From positions 1-64,000 of the forward strand of contig CAJJDO010000059.1 of assembly GCA_905183005.1 (NCBI GenBank): a stretch of 64,000 nt of DNA. Reading direction: 5' to 3'. Positions 12,701-26,404 of this stretch are shown here, in pieces. This DNA is from Paramecium pentaurelia (Eukaryota > Ciliophora > Oligohymenophorea > Peniculida > Parameciidae). Made by a program: the position numbers and the translations under genes. The notes under the pieces are model-generated. The model was not told where the DNA came from, ran no database searches, and was given only the letters and a program-made list of their open reading frames with translations. Position 1 is the first letter of the stretch; every line of letters starts with the position of its first letter.

Positions 12701-15700
12701 GCAATAATTCATAAATCCCTTCTTGTTATGTTGTTCCTAAATCACAAATAAATTTGATAAGAAATCTGATGAAAACAACAGATAAATTGATGAAAAAGAA
12801 ATGTTTAGGATATATATTTGAACAAACTAAAAATAGTAAGACAAACTATAAAGCTATTCCCAAAATGTAAGTTAAGAAATATAATTCAGTTGAAAAATGA
12901 TCAGAATTATATACAACATATAATACTAAAGCAATTACTTCTAAAAAGACCAAAGTTATTATTAACTTATATCTCTCAAATTTTAACCAAAGAATTTTTG
13001 ATAATCTTTTGAATTTCATTTCAGTATCTTTATTCATAAATTTAAGAGTAAATGGATTAACTTTATCTTAATTTACTTTTAAATTAGTTCCAGAAACCAT
13101 TTCTTAAATTGATAGATCAAGTTCATCATTATTCCTTTTGAATATCTTACCTGCAATAACAGCAATTCTTTTAATTAAATTATGATATTTTCTGTAGTTG
13201 CTTTTATTGTTCTATGTATTTACTTTTTGAGAAATAATAGAAATTTCTTCATAGCATTAATCAGTTTTAATTAAACTTTAACAGAACAATGGTTGAATGG
13301 CTTCTATGCAACTACTTAAACATAATTATGCACCAATATAAAAGAAAAATACAAACCAAGAATGAGGATCAGTAAATAATTACTCAAAAGTTTCAATATT
13401 ATCATCAAATGTAAATTTCACTGATAATAAAGACATGCCTAACCAACATAATAAATAGGCAAACACCAATATTATCCAAGCCAAAACTTTCTAGACTGAA
13501 GAGACACACAATTTTACCAAATCACTTCCTACTAACAATATCAAAAGCATTTATCTGATGATTCCAATTTGAGTGTTTCCATAAAATAATGAAAAGCAAG
13601 TCAACCACAGTAAAACTGCATCTAACAAGGCATTTCCATTAATTTTAAAAATAAATGACAATACTTTCTTTTTTTTGAATGTCTTAATGTTAATTTTAAA
13701 TTATTCTTAATACATCTTTGAATCTCCATGATAATTTTCATTTAATTTAGAAATTAAGCTTGATATCTATTGCAAAAACAACATTAAACTTTAATAAACT
13801 GTCAACCAACTTCCTTCTACTAATTAATTATTCTATGAACAATTAGTGGAATAAATAAGAAATAGAGCATACAATATTAATAAAGATCGGTAGAATGAAA
13901 ACACCAATAAATCATCATAGACCTCAGCAAATATTCTACTCTCAAAAAACATTAATCCACACAGATCCTCAAAACTATTTACACATATATCAGAAGTAGC
14001 CATTCTTTGTATATCTTTGATACCATGCTACCTTTTTAGAGGGTTTTCTAATATTTTATTCATTGATAATCTCTAAGTAAGTTTTCTTTTAGTACTCTAT
14101 TTTAGTTACTATTAAGATACTGGTAAATGGCAATATTATATACCAATATTTGCTTATCTAAACATTTAAATGTCATTGAATGAATCTCCAATTGACAACA
14201 CCTTTTTATTCCCTTAAAATTATGTTTAGATGATTTTAATGATTTCAGCCTTTTAAATTGGATTAAATCTATAAGCAATGAGAGAATTGCAAAAATATAA
14301 AAGGAATGTTAAATGGGCTAGGAATACACTATCCTCTTGTATAATGTTAAATTATTCTCCACTAAGCACAATTGAAAAGGCTCTTATTTCTCCATATTAT
14401 TGTTATTATTATTATGATTATTATTACTATTATAATTATTATTATTAAAACTAATTATGGGAGCTTTTACCAACTGATTTATTTTAATTAAATGTATCTG
14501 GATTATAATAGTTATCAATACTCTTATGAGCTTTATCAGTCAATGTATTTAAGCGAATCGTTTTTGACTATATTGCATTGCTCACATTAAGATTCTGATC
14601 AGGTACTTTCAGTTATTAGGCCATTTAAGCCAATTAGTTTTTAATCACCAATTTTGCATTATCAGAATCAAGGTATAATAGTTGATCTGTATTTTATAAT
14701 AAGCCTGACCTATAGGCAACAGGTAAGACTCTATTCATTTCATCCCCAGATAATAAAAATAAACTCAAATCTGCTTATTTCATTTATTAAATCAATATTT
14801 TTGCATCTGGTCTTATTTTTTCTTTAATACCCAAGACTTACATGATTTGCATATCCTTCTCTATATCATTGAATAATTAAATTAATTCATTTTATGATTA
14901 TTGAAATCTAATCTATGAATATTTATCTAAGAATTCATTTTTTTCATTATCCCTTAAATAAATCTTTGAATAAACTACGGTTCTCATTCCAGCTATATGT
15001 AATTTGTTAAAAACTCTATCCCAATACTCTCTACTATTCTTATCTATATCAATATATGATGGTATTTGATTATGTTCTTCTCTAACTATTAATACACAAT
15101 TAATAAAATCAGTTTCTTCTTCTGACTCGTTTATAAAAAATTGAAATTGCTCTGCCAATTTATCTGGATATTATATCATCACTCCTAATCGAGGATGATT
15201 TTAACATTGTTCATTAATAGATAGAATTTAAAATTCATGCATTTCACCTAATAAGTCTATGATGTAAGTAATCTTTCCGCCTGTTTCATTAGTACATACA
15301 AATTTAACATCAAAATATTAAGCAAATCTCATCAATTCTTAATCTAAAGTAGATTAAGTTGAATCATGAATAAATTAATCATCATATTAAGTAAACTTCG
15401 ATGCAATCTCTTAGCATAAAAGTAGAGAGAGAATTGCTTCTTAATAAAATATTTATGATGGACCACAAACAAGTTTCTAATAGAATTCTTAATCTTTCTA
15501 AAATGCTATATCATATGTGTCTTCATCCATTTAATAATATTATAAGGTAGCTTTATTATTATTATTTCTATTCACAAAAGATGATTACTTTTTTACATGT
15601 CTGTGCTCATCCTTTTTTGTGGCATCACTATCACTTCTTGGTTTTTTTTATCTATCGCTTGTTACAGATTACTTATCTTCTTATGGCATCAGTTGTATTT

Positions 15701-17783
15701 CCTCAAATGGACTAGAGGAAGGAGATTATTAGATTGATATTGACTAGTTAACAATGATTGACTTGTTAAAGAATGGTTTGGGTCTATTTGCCTTCAAATC
15801 AGGTGTAATTCTACAATGAGTATCATCCAGATCTTCAGGTCTAATATTTTCAATTATATGTTGACCAATCAATTCAGTATTGTTTCCTTCAGAATTTTTA
15901 ACATTTGCGCTCTCCAATTCAGATTTACTTAATATGGCTGATTACTATAATGGTTAAAAAGTTGATATTTTATTATTAAAGTTATTTTCATCATTTAAAT
16001 GAGATTAATGTAATAATGTGGATCGAAACTTTTAAGTTTGTTATTTTCCTAATGACTTTGATAGACCTGACACTGTATTTTTGAAGCCATTACTTCTACT
16101 TTTCGATTATTATTCAAGAGCAATTTATTCATCAGAATATTCTTCTTATTCTTGAATTCTAAAATTAGGGTTTTATTTTAATTATTATTTGAAATTTTCT
16201 TTGAAGAGTTACCAACCATTTTATATCTTTTTCTACCCAAATTTATACATCATATCTTCTATAATTATGGATCTTACTCGAAATTCCCCTGTAGTTAATG
16301 TTCCAGTCTTATCAAAACATACATATTCAGTCATAACTAGGTCGCCAATTGAAACTGAATTCAATTATTCATAGTTTATTTATGGTTGTGTATTTTGTAA
16401 GTTAAGTCCTCCGATACTATTACCAACTTTGATTCTCATCTCAGATGATTTACACTGATTAAATTTAATGTATTTATAATGAGCATATCCCATTTCAATA
16501 ATGTCTACACAATTATAAAAGTATATCGGAGTAGTCTTTAAATATTAAATCATATAAAATATAAGAGTAGTAGAATCAAAGATTGTTTCATTTTAAGAAC
16601 TCTAACAAACTCCAAAAGATGCTATTAACCAACTTATAAATGTTATTATAATGCTAATAGTTAATGTTAAAGCAAAGAACATTCGTGACTTTTAAACAAA
16701 GAATGATTTCTTCTCTGCTTGTTTCAATTTATCATAACAAATGCAATTCTATCCTGCAAATAGTACTAGTCCTATTAAATATTAGCATGTCCTTAATTGT
16801 TCCTCTCTTCGAATGATATTATTACGATTAAAATTCTCTCCTTTTGGGTCTTTTTTTAATTTAATATATCCGTAAATGTTTTCATTTTTATCTTTATCAA
16901 ATTATATTTAACCTGTCAAAATTTTTTTATAATCAAATCCTGATGCTTTGTATTTACCGTTTTTGAGCATTGTCAATTAAGTAGGTTACCGACTTTCTTC
17001 TGTTGTTTTTCCATCTAATTATTAAGAGGATACTCCAACTATATTATCAGAAACATCTATAATTAATATATCGGCTGGTGAAATTTCGTTTCGTTTTAAA
17101 TAAACTAAATCACCTACTTCTAGTTATTCCCAATTAATATTCTCATAAAGCATTAATTTTTCCCTTCTTTTAACAGATTAAACTGAATGAGGTTTTTTCT
17201 ACATCTCTAGTTTAGTAATTGTTACTTAGGGTTCTTTTGAATTTAAAAAAAAATCAATCTATTATTAATTTTATTAAGGCTTATTTCCAGAGGCAATTTC
17301 CTTTCTCAATCTTCTATATCTTGTTATACCTCTTTGATTTGTCCTCTTGTCATATTCCATTTTTAAGTAGTCAAAATAGAATGCCTTAACTACTTACAGG
17401 ATGTAATGCATTGATAATGGCAAGATGTACACAACCAAGTCTTCAGGACTTAATATTCAACGCATTGTTTACTTAATTTAAAGGTAACTAAAATGAAGAA
17501 TCATAACAATATAATATATTAGGACTCCGATTCTCTCAAACTATTTGAAAAATAAAAAGAAAAGCAAGGTCTTGAAATCAAAATAACCCGTATTGATCTT
17601 ATTACTTAATTCATATTGTTTCACTCCCTTAATATTTACGACTTCCCCACAATCGATTTCAATCTAATATAATTTATATAGATTCAATACTTAATAATGA
17701 AATCTGGTTTGCTTCCTATTATTTTTGACATTGTCGTATTTTTTTTTCAATTGTTCATAAATTAATTTTCCGATGGTTTTCAT
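9728..17783 (-). CDS. Guanylyl cyclase fused to a P4-type ATPase
   Basis: A single gene with four introns (17449-17472, 12343-12370, 12058-12082, 10031-10056); the exons sum to exactly 2651 codons. The N-terminal half is a P4-type (flippase-like) ATPase with PADIL, LDGKTTEES, the phosphorylation motif DKTGTLT (16293-16313), the hinge GDSFNDI (14172-14189) and membrane spans. A second membrane block leads to two cyclase domains. The first (about 12.35-11.8 kb) has C2-type signatures (GKTYMAAGG, GDTVNTTSRV). The second (about 10.4-9.85 kb) has C1-type signatures (FADIAGF, GDCYVAVG). This order is inverted relative to animal adenylyl cyclases. The purine-selecting positions of the first domain read Glu (KIETVG) and Ser (FSLIG); Glu is the guanylyl type. 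This architecture is known from Paramecium, Tetrahymena and apicomplexan guanylyl cyclases. The A-domain DGET motif is DGKT, so full ATPase turnover is doubtful. Role: membrane-bound cGMP synthesis. Confidence 0.93.
14398..14452 (-). repeat. TAA/ATT trinucleotide repeat encoding polyglutamine
   Basis: Within the ATPase part of the cyclase gene, imperfect repeats of TTA on the plus strand read as runs of TAA and TAG, that is glutamine, on the coding strand. It is probably a variable, disordered linker just before the hinge region of the ATPase. Confidence 0.7.
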
Positions 17784-17946
17784 TTATATTTATTATAAAA
17801 ACTAAAAAGAAATAAGTTATTTCAAGCAAATTTTAAATTTTTACTTGAAAATACTGTCATTATTTTAATAGATGATTTTTTTGATAACAATACATCTAAG
17901 AACAATTACAAGAAAATAACCTTATGATAATAATTTAATATTAATA

Positions 17947-18780
17947 ATGAAATTTTCATTCTTAAAACATAATCTATAGAGTCTGTTGAATCACTCTGAA
18001 TAATTGGATTCACCCACTTCTATTATTAAGAAATTTGGTCCATTCCTAATGTCAAGCTTATTCAATTAGTAATTAGAGGAGAGTAAACAAGTGATTAAAT
18101 ATATGGAACAAAATATTGACTAAGCATAATTTATAAGAAATTTCTCTTATGAGCCTGGTATTAAAAATTGGAGAATAAATTTGAAAAAATCATTAGAAGG
18201 ATTAGCATGTTCTTTGATCGTTGGCAATCCTAATCTTATTAATAAGCATTATGTTGAATGTTTATATGAAAGCCAAATTCCAATTTATGATGCAATCCCA
18301 TTAGCATACACACTAGTCATACAACAAATAAAGAAATGGCCTTTGGTAGAAGAAAAGGAAGTTTTATCAAGATTAAACTATTTTTTGCAAACCTAAAAAT
18401 AAGAATTTCAAAAAATAGGTCCACACATATTTTAAATGAAATTGTTGCTGTCAGATTTAGGGATATATTATCCTGATGTAGCAAATTTCTTAAAAGGTAA
18501 AGTTTTTAACTCGGATTTGCCATTAGATTATTTTGCCTCAGATTTGAGAATTCAATATTAAGACTTTTTTTTTGAGGATGGGAATTTAATCGATCTGAAA
18601 ATTGGAGATTAAGTGTATCTATTTCTCTAATCTGAAGATTTCGAGAATCAAACTATGAGGACTTTTCTTTAAAGATATGTTAGGATTAAACGAATATCTG
18701 AATTATACCCTAATCTACATGTGGTTTGGATACATAATGACTTGAAGAAAGATTAATTATATAAAGTAATTGGTGTTTGA
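17947..18780 (+). CDS. Conserved-looking protein of unknown function (277 aa)
   Basis: One uninterrupted reading frame of 278 codons from ATG 17947 to TGA 18778-18780 with many TAA/TAG glutamines and no intron. The protein is soluble, with no signal peptide or membrane span, and rich in Leu, Ile, Lys and Gln. A central segment (EGLACSLIVGNPNLINKHYV) looks like a folded helical domain. No family is recognised. It diverges from the cyclase gene, whose start lies 163 bp away, so the two may share an upstream region. Confidence 0.75.
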
Positions 18781-18832
18781 GTTAATATTTTTCATAAATA
18801 GCAATAAACAAAAATAATATATTTATAAATTA

Positions 18833-19957
18833 ATGAAGAGAATATAAAATCTAATTGCTAATGGAAAGTAATTTCTTATTGATAGCTATTCAATTCATAA
18901 ATCAAAATAAGTATAAATCACCGTATAAATTAGGCACTCAAAGCATATGAGAAATAGTAATACAAGAAGATCATTTCCTAATGTTAATATTGGAATTCCT
19001 ATAAGTATATCCAAATTAATCAACATAAATTTCTGTTTTTTCTTATATCAGAGTAGAATAATGATTTGATAAAATAAATATTAGATAAAAATCCAATAAA
19101 GGAAGAAATCTTGGGAGATGATGAAAATCCAAATAAGTTTTTCCCATTGACATTTTCTGTATTAAATGATGTTAGAGAAACTAGTGAATTGCTCATTGAA
19201 AATGGAGCAAATATACATTAATCGCATAAAGATGGTAATAATATTACTCATGTTTGTGCTTTCTTTAATAAAATCTAAGCCTTAAATTATTGCATAGAGA
19301 AAGGTGTAAATTATGAATAATAAAATGAAAGAGGGGATACTCCTTTACATTTGGCATCAATGCAAGGACATTGTGAAATAATAGAGAGATTATTGCATTT
19401 GAAATGCAATGTTAATGTTGAGAATACAGAGCATCATCAACCTATACACGAATCAGTCTTGTTTGGTTAATTGGATGCATTTAAGATTCTCTTTAAATAT
19501 TATTAAGGAATTTAGAGAAATTCACAATCTCCACACATTGTTCATTATGCATCTATGCTCGAAAACACATTTATTTTAAATGAAATTATCAAAAGTAACA
19601 AAGCATTAGTGAATTTAAGAGATCCTGTAAGTAATGCAGTTCCTCTTCATTTTAGTGTTAATTCAAATTCATTAGAGTGCACTAGTTTATTGCTTGTAAA
19701 TATTTATTTTGATATATTCATAGGAAAGTGGGGCATTAACTAATGTTAAAGATAAATTTGGGAATACTCCCTTACATTTGGCTGTTGAAAAGAAAAACAT
19801 TGAGATTTGCAAATTATTATGTTTGAATGGGGCTGATATTGATATTGAAAATGAGGATAAATTGACAGCAAAAGATTTAGCCGAAGTTGATGTGGATAGA
19901 TAAATTCTGGCTTTATTTTAATCATAATCCAGATATTCAAAACTTTTCAGATAATGA
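18833..19957 (+). CDS. Ankyrin-repeat protein (357 aa)
   Basis: Three exons with introns 18911-18933 (23 nt) and 19696-19723 (28 nt); exon lengths of 78, 762 and 234 nt are each whole codons. Ankyrin repeats are clear, with GDTPLHLASMQGHCEIIERL and GNTPLHLAVEKKNIEICKLL as the best-conserved units and four or five more diverged units between. The N-terminal 80 residues are helical and unlike ankyrin. The ATG at 18833 was chosen because the one at 18861 puts the rest out of frame. Ankyrin arrays mediate protein binding; the partner is unknown. It starts 52 bp after the previous gene on the same strand. Confidence 0.88.
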
Positions 19958-20055
19958 TGTTAGGACATATTGTTTGTTTGTGTTTGTAATTGAATTTTAC
20001 ATAAAATAAATTAAGACTCGTTTATATATAAATATTAAATTCATAGAAGAAGATA

Positions 20056-23000
20056 ATGAAATTGAAAGAGAAATTTTACGATAAACCAGATGCCACAACG
20101 GTTTCTTTGCTTCAATCGATAAAAATGAATCCTTATTTCTAGAAGCTAATATCGTTTTCATTAAATTGCCTCTTTTCACAAATGTATTTACCCAACAACA
20201 AACATCGAGATAATTCGATCTACATTTTCAAAGGTAATGGTATAATGATCTTAAAGAGGGATATTCTATTCTAATTCAGTGTATCGATAATCATAGATAG
20301 AGTGATCAAGTCATTTAGAATGTTTGTGGTTGTTTGAATAGAATGATTGGTTTACATAAATTTAGAGATGAATTTATAGCTAGGAATGTTATTGATAGTA
20401 ATCTTAGTCATGTCATTTCATCAATAACTAATAGATAATTATCATAGGAAGCTATCAAAGTAATATTGTTCACTATTGTAGTCAACACTAGATCTTTATT
20501 AAAATCTAACTTTTACATAGCTCCAAACGGATTCACTTGCAAAATCCAATATTCTAGTTGGATTCGTATAAATTTTAATAGTTTCTAAACCTTTAATTTT
20601 AGAAATGAAAAGAATATTTGATTTGGAATATAAAATGCTAAGTAGATTTTTTAATCTATGAAAATAGTTTAAGAATGTATAATTGAAAATATTAATATTC
20701 ACGAACTTCTAACAATTTATATTTAATTGATGCAAGAGTATATAGATAATATATTTGTCATAAAAGAATCTTTAAGAATTCTATTGCTTTTGGTGAATAA
20801 TTAGAATGCACTGAAAATAATAAAATAGAAACAATCAATACCATTAAAAATAATGAGTGAGATTTTAATCTAACATAATGATGTAAATTTCTAATTTGTA
20901 TATAGATTGATGTAAATGATAAAGGAGCTCAAATTCTATAAAGTATCATAAACATAGAATAAGTCTAATAAAGTATTTAATCAATCAAATCAGTTGATTA
21001 ATAAGCTGAATTCTCCATGAGTCTTATAGCTTGTTTGATACCAGCTATACATAATTAAATCAATTTGGATGAACTAATTAATATATTATTTGAGTTAATC
21101 AAAGGATATAAAAAAATAATTAAAAGAAAACCAATACTAAGAGATGCTCTTAATTGTTTGAGTAGACTCTATGATTAAGATTAAGATTATGTATATATTT
21201 CTTTTTTAATTGTTAGGCTGTCAAATTAAAATAATTTTTACCTCTTATGATGGAATTATATGAAAATGAAGATGCTGAAGTTGTAGCTGCATCATTTGAT
21301 CTTAGTAGAAAACTTGGAACTAATCTTACTATTGAAGAACTTAATAAAATAATTGAAAAAGTTATTGCCTAATTAGCATAATTGAAAGGAGTCAAAGATG
21401 GACTAAGATTATTATTAACGTATGCTAGTAAGAATGACAAAACTTTCAAAGCTATTTCTAAAGGGAAAGAAGCTTTTTTTAAAATTATTGAAAATGTTAA
21501 TAATCAAACATCTTAAGAGTATAATTCAAAATTATTATTACTAATCCATCAAGAAATCAAAGAGTATTTAATAAAAAAACTTTCTGTCATTGTTCAATTT
21601 ATTTAAAAACATTATCTTTGGAAAAGATCATTATTATATTACATTTAAATTTTAAATAAATATCCAGAATAGGTAGCTTAATTAAAATCAAATTTGATGA
21701 TTTCTATCTTATCATGTAAAAAGAATAAAGGTAATAATTGATAAGTTACTTTTAGATTATATAAGCATTGTTAGTACTTTAAAACAAGTAAAAACTGATT
21801 CTGAAGCTGAGGAAGATGATCCAGAAGAAGTTGCAATAGAATTTTAGTAGAATGAAGAATTAGAATAATAATTTATTATTTTAGTTAGAAATCTAACAAA
21901 ATAAGATGATGTAAAAGTATTGTAGAAAGAAATCATAGGAAATAAATATAATGATGAATTATCTTAGGTTATGCTTGAAATACAATTGCTAAAACTTTCA
22001 TATTATGTTTAAATTGAAGGAACTTTTTACTTGTAAAATGATTATTTCACAGAATTAATGAATTACTTATTGAAATTTTTAAAATCTTATAAAGCTGAGA
22101 TGATAGATATTGTTTAATGCATATTTCTCTTGTTATAGACTATGTCAACTTTATATTGGAATGATAAAACTGGTACATTATATACTCAAAAGAAAACATC
22201 TCAGTTATGTTTTGACTTTCTATTTTAATCACTTGAAAATGAAGAACTTATGGATTCTAGTCTAGACACTATTCTATTTATGGGTTAAGGTTGCAAGAAT
22301 ACCAATAAAAAATAACACTATTTATTGGATATTCAAGATAATCAATATGTTATTCAATTGATAAGTTAATTATAAATCTTGATGAAAAAATATGTTCAAA
22401 AAGAAAGAATTTAGTTAAAAATATTAGATGTCATTAAGATCTATTTACTTTTTGAACTATTTAAATAGAATGTAAGAGATCTCCCAAAAATTCTGTGTAG
22501 AAAGTTACCTGAAGATACAACAACTAAAGAAATGGGATTAGAGACTATTTAAATATTATCAGATATTAATTATACAGATAATGCACTTAAATATGTTACA
22601 CTATTTTAATTACAGCATTAATATGATATTGAAGTAATCAATTAAGTTATCCCATATATTGATACAGTATAAAAATATGAAGGGGATTCCTTTCTAACAG
22701 AGGAGATTAAGAAATAAATTAAATAAATGATTAATTATTTTGAAGAAATGGAGGATCCTGAAATAGGTTCTGAATATATGGATAAATTAAGTGTTTATTC
22801 AACAATTCCATAAGCTTTAGAATATGAATTTGATTGCAATATACTTGATGCTTTAGTTAATGTTTTAAAATATTGTGAATTAGAAAAGAGTAATAAATAT
22901 GATAATAATTTAGATAATGATCGTTTGTTATGTTCATCAATTAATATATTAACTTAAATGTTGATAAATAATTATATTGAACCAATAGAATTGGAAAAGT

Positions 23001-26000
23001 GCTTTTAATTTTTATAACAAAAAAGACATAGTGAAAATCCTGTAAATTTGTTAACATTTTATCTTTCCAAAGGGGAAGCAATAATTTAGACAGATTACCT
23101 TTAATTTATATTGTAAAATTATCACTCGATATTAGGGATTTAATGGAAGAATATTAGAATAATAAGTTTGTAATTGCAAATTTATATGATATATTGTACA
23201 GATCTTGTTTAAAGTCAAAAGATATTAGTAAAATTTTAGGAGATAAAAGATTTATATAGAAATTAATATTATAAACTTAAGAATTAGTAATTGAATAAAG
23301 TAATGAAGAATAAGCAAAAAAGAATCTAGCATGGTTAGAAAATTTATCATAATCTGAACCTGTTGCTCTTAGGATTTAAAGAGAAAAGGGTAGAGAATTA
23401 TGTTAATTAATTATTAAATAAAATAGTGCTCATTCTATGTTTGCATTTAAAATATTAGCAAATTTAGCTAAATTTAGTTAATCAATTCCTTTAAGTTATT
23501 TTCTGGATTATTTAAAATAAAATTAATTTCCATTAGAAATATTAACTTCTCTTGATATTCTATTTGAAAATGAAGAAATAAAATAAGAATTTCTAAAATA
23601 AAATGGTTAATAACTTATAAATTAGTGGTAGAATGATTATCCTGATTAATGTGAGAAATTGCATCAACATTTCAAACCTAAATAACCTGTGATACCTAGA
23701 TAATCATTGTTAAAATAAAGATAATCATTATTATAATAAAAACAGTTATTATTGTAATTAAGATAAGAAAAAGAGGAATAAGAGAAATAATAAAAATTAG
23801 AATAAAGTTAAGATAAAGAGAATATTAATGAGAGTTAATAAATGATTCAATAATTCCAATAACCTGAATAGAATTAATAGTTAATTAAGGATTGTTTAGA
23901 ATTAGCAGTTAAAAATCCATAATAGATAATAGATGAAGGAATGTTAGAAAGATTGTTTTAAATAGAAGATTCTTGGGAAGTGTTTAGAAGATTGACTAAA
24001 CATTAAGATATAGCAGAATAGGTGTTATAACCAAACTCTAAATTATATTAAAATACTATTGATGAATTGAAAAATTAGGATTCTAAATATGCTGAGTAAG
24101 TATTGGAGACAGCAGGTTAAATATCTCAAGTTCCTGAAACATTAAGTGAATTTGCATAGACTGAGGGACCAGTTTCAATAGTGAATTTAATATAACATTA
24201 AGCTGATAATCCAAAAGTAGTTGAAGCAGGTTTAGATGCATTAAAAAAGTTATGTCAAGATGAAATGATTTTAAGTACAATAGGAGATTCAAATGGAATA
24301 GATTTGTAAAAGGATTTACTTACTAAATATTAAAATAATATTGAAATCATTAAAAAATGTGATGAAATGATATCATAATTATCAGTTTCTGAATCTTATT
24401 AAGATAAAATTGCTGAATTAGGAATAATTCAATAATTAATTGAATAAATAAAATAAAATCCTAATACTCTTGAAATTGTGTAACCAGCAATTGAAGCATT
24501 AGCAAAAGTAGTTTATAGAAATGCAGATAATGGAACTATTGTAATGGAAAGTAAAATTTTAGATGAAATTTTGCAATCTTAAATTTTAGATGATTTAGAA
24601 GAATTTTTATTGACTTTAATAAATAATATGTGTTATAAAAATGAAGAGATTAAAAAATAAATGAAAATAGAATATTTGATTAAGATTTTAAAGAAGAATA
24701 TTTAACATTATAAATAAAAGTCTTTTGAATAATGTGTAAATACTTTATTTCATTTGGCTTCATATACATAAAATATATAAAAGATGATTGAATAGAAATT
24801 ATTAGAAATTATTAATGAATTCATCAAAAAGCATTAAAAAGAAGTAGATTCTATTTTATTATTACTTAATTTAGAATTAAAAATAGCTGCTTAAGTAAAT
24901 GTTCCAATTGATATATAAACTGTTGAATGCACATTAATGTAATTATTATATTAAATTTAGATGTTTATAATTTGATAAACTTGAATAATAAGCACTTCGT
25001 CTTATTAGATAGATTTTAGCTAATTGTTATCAATTTATTGATCAATTAAATGGATTCACTTAGATTGCCAATATTTTGAAAAAAGCAGAATTAAGTTCTT
25101 GTGTTCTCACTCTTGATGTTATGCTTAAAATGGCAGCTATTAATAAAGAATCAATATCCAAATTTGAATAATTAAATGTTGGTCTAGATTTTTCAGAAAT
25201 ATTGAGAGTGAATAAGAATGATAAGAAATTATATGATTAAATTTTAGACTATAGTTTAAAATTATTTAATAAAACTAATGAACTAGCTAATTAATTGATG
25301 ATATTTATTTAGTAAAATGAAGTTACTGAATTATAAATAGATAAAACTTTATTAATTGTGGAATAAGTGGATGACAATGAAACTTTTATACCTACATTAA
25401 TTGAATTGATATAGAAGAATAATCACAAACATACAAAAACTATTAGTGTAAGAGTTTAGCAATTTCATCTTAGATTATTTTATCCAGAGAATCAAAGGTC
25501 TATCCTAATTAAATATTTGTAAATAAAGGAATTGATGCTTGTGTAGCAGAAGTCTTAGTTACAAAAGAAAAAGAAGTTCTGATGAATGTATATCTTATCC
25601 TTTTTCAATTTAGTTAGCTACAATTATACTTGATGTTGCAAAATCATTAGAAGAATATAGATAGAATATAGCAGAATAATTTTTAAATTAATTAGAAAAG
25701 CTTAATGAACCAATCTTAAATGAATTAATCAAATTTTTATAAGGACCTAAAAAATAATTATCCAAATTAACTGATGAAATCAAAAACTTTTTATAAAAAG
25801 GAGAAATTCTAAAAATGTATAAAGAAGATGGTAGTCGAGGTTATTATAGATTCTTTTGTGATGAAACTCTTTAATAAATAAGATGTAGATAAGAAAGTAC
25901 AAAATTGGTTAAATAAAAATGGATATTAAAATTAAGTTAAATTCAAGAAATTAAAGGAAATTATGATAAAAAATCATTATCATCTAGTGCATTTGAAAAT

Positions 26001-26227
26001 CAAAATTGGTTGGTTAAATAAATCCATAAAATGAAACATAAAGGTATGAATGATTAATACAATTTATTCTAGTTATTGAAGCTGATAGATGTTTTACATT
26101 ATTTGCATAAAAGAATGTGAAACCAAAAACATTAAATGCTTTATGCAAATCAGAGAGTTAAAAAAACAAGTGGGTTGAATATATTAAAATTTTGATTGAT
26201 GAGTAGCCACTATTAATGTAATAATGA
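20056..26227 (+). CDS. Giant ARM/HEAT-like alpha-solenoid protein with C-terminal PH-like segment
   Basis: About 1975 residues in 11 exons. Introns are at 20234-20256, 20460-20481, 20642-20667, 20883-20905, 21191-21216, 21731-21755, 24939-24960, 25448-25473, 25588-25613 and 26044-26072. Nearly the whole protein is leucine-rich helical hairpins resembling armadillo/HEAT repeats, broken by a Gln-rich charged linker near 23700-23870. The last 120 residues look like a pleckstrin-homology fold, ending in the typical final helix with a conserved Trp (KNKWVEYIKILIDEQ). No signal peptide or membrane span is seen. One frame break remains: the seventh exon is one base out of phase, with the switch near 23080-23090 in a run of A and G. 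Inference: a large scaffold or trafficking protein brought to membranes by the PH-like end. No specific ortholog is recognised. Confidence 0.72.
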
Positions 26228-26404
26228 TTATGGAAATATGTGTTAAATAATTTATAATAGTGAATATATTATTATAATATTATATAATATTGTTGAATCT
26301 TACATAATAAAGTAGAAATAATGAATAATTTTAATAGATTAAAATAGAATGATAAATTAACTATAATTTGAAGATGTTTAATCATTTAAATAGATAGTAT
26401 TAGA

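Noticed and set aside
18861..18890. Start of the ankyrin gene at ATG 18861
   Set aside because: After removing the 23-nt intron it leads out of frame; ATG 18833 gives three exons of whole codons.
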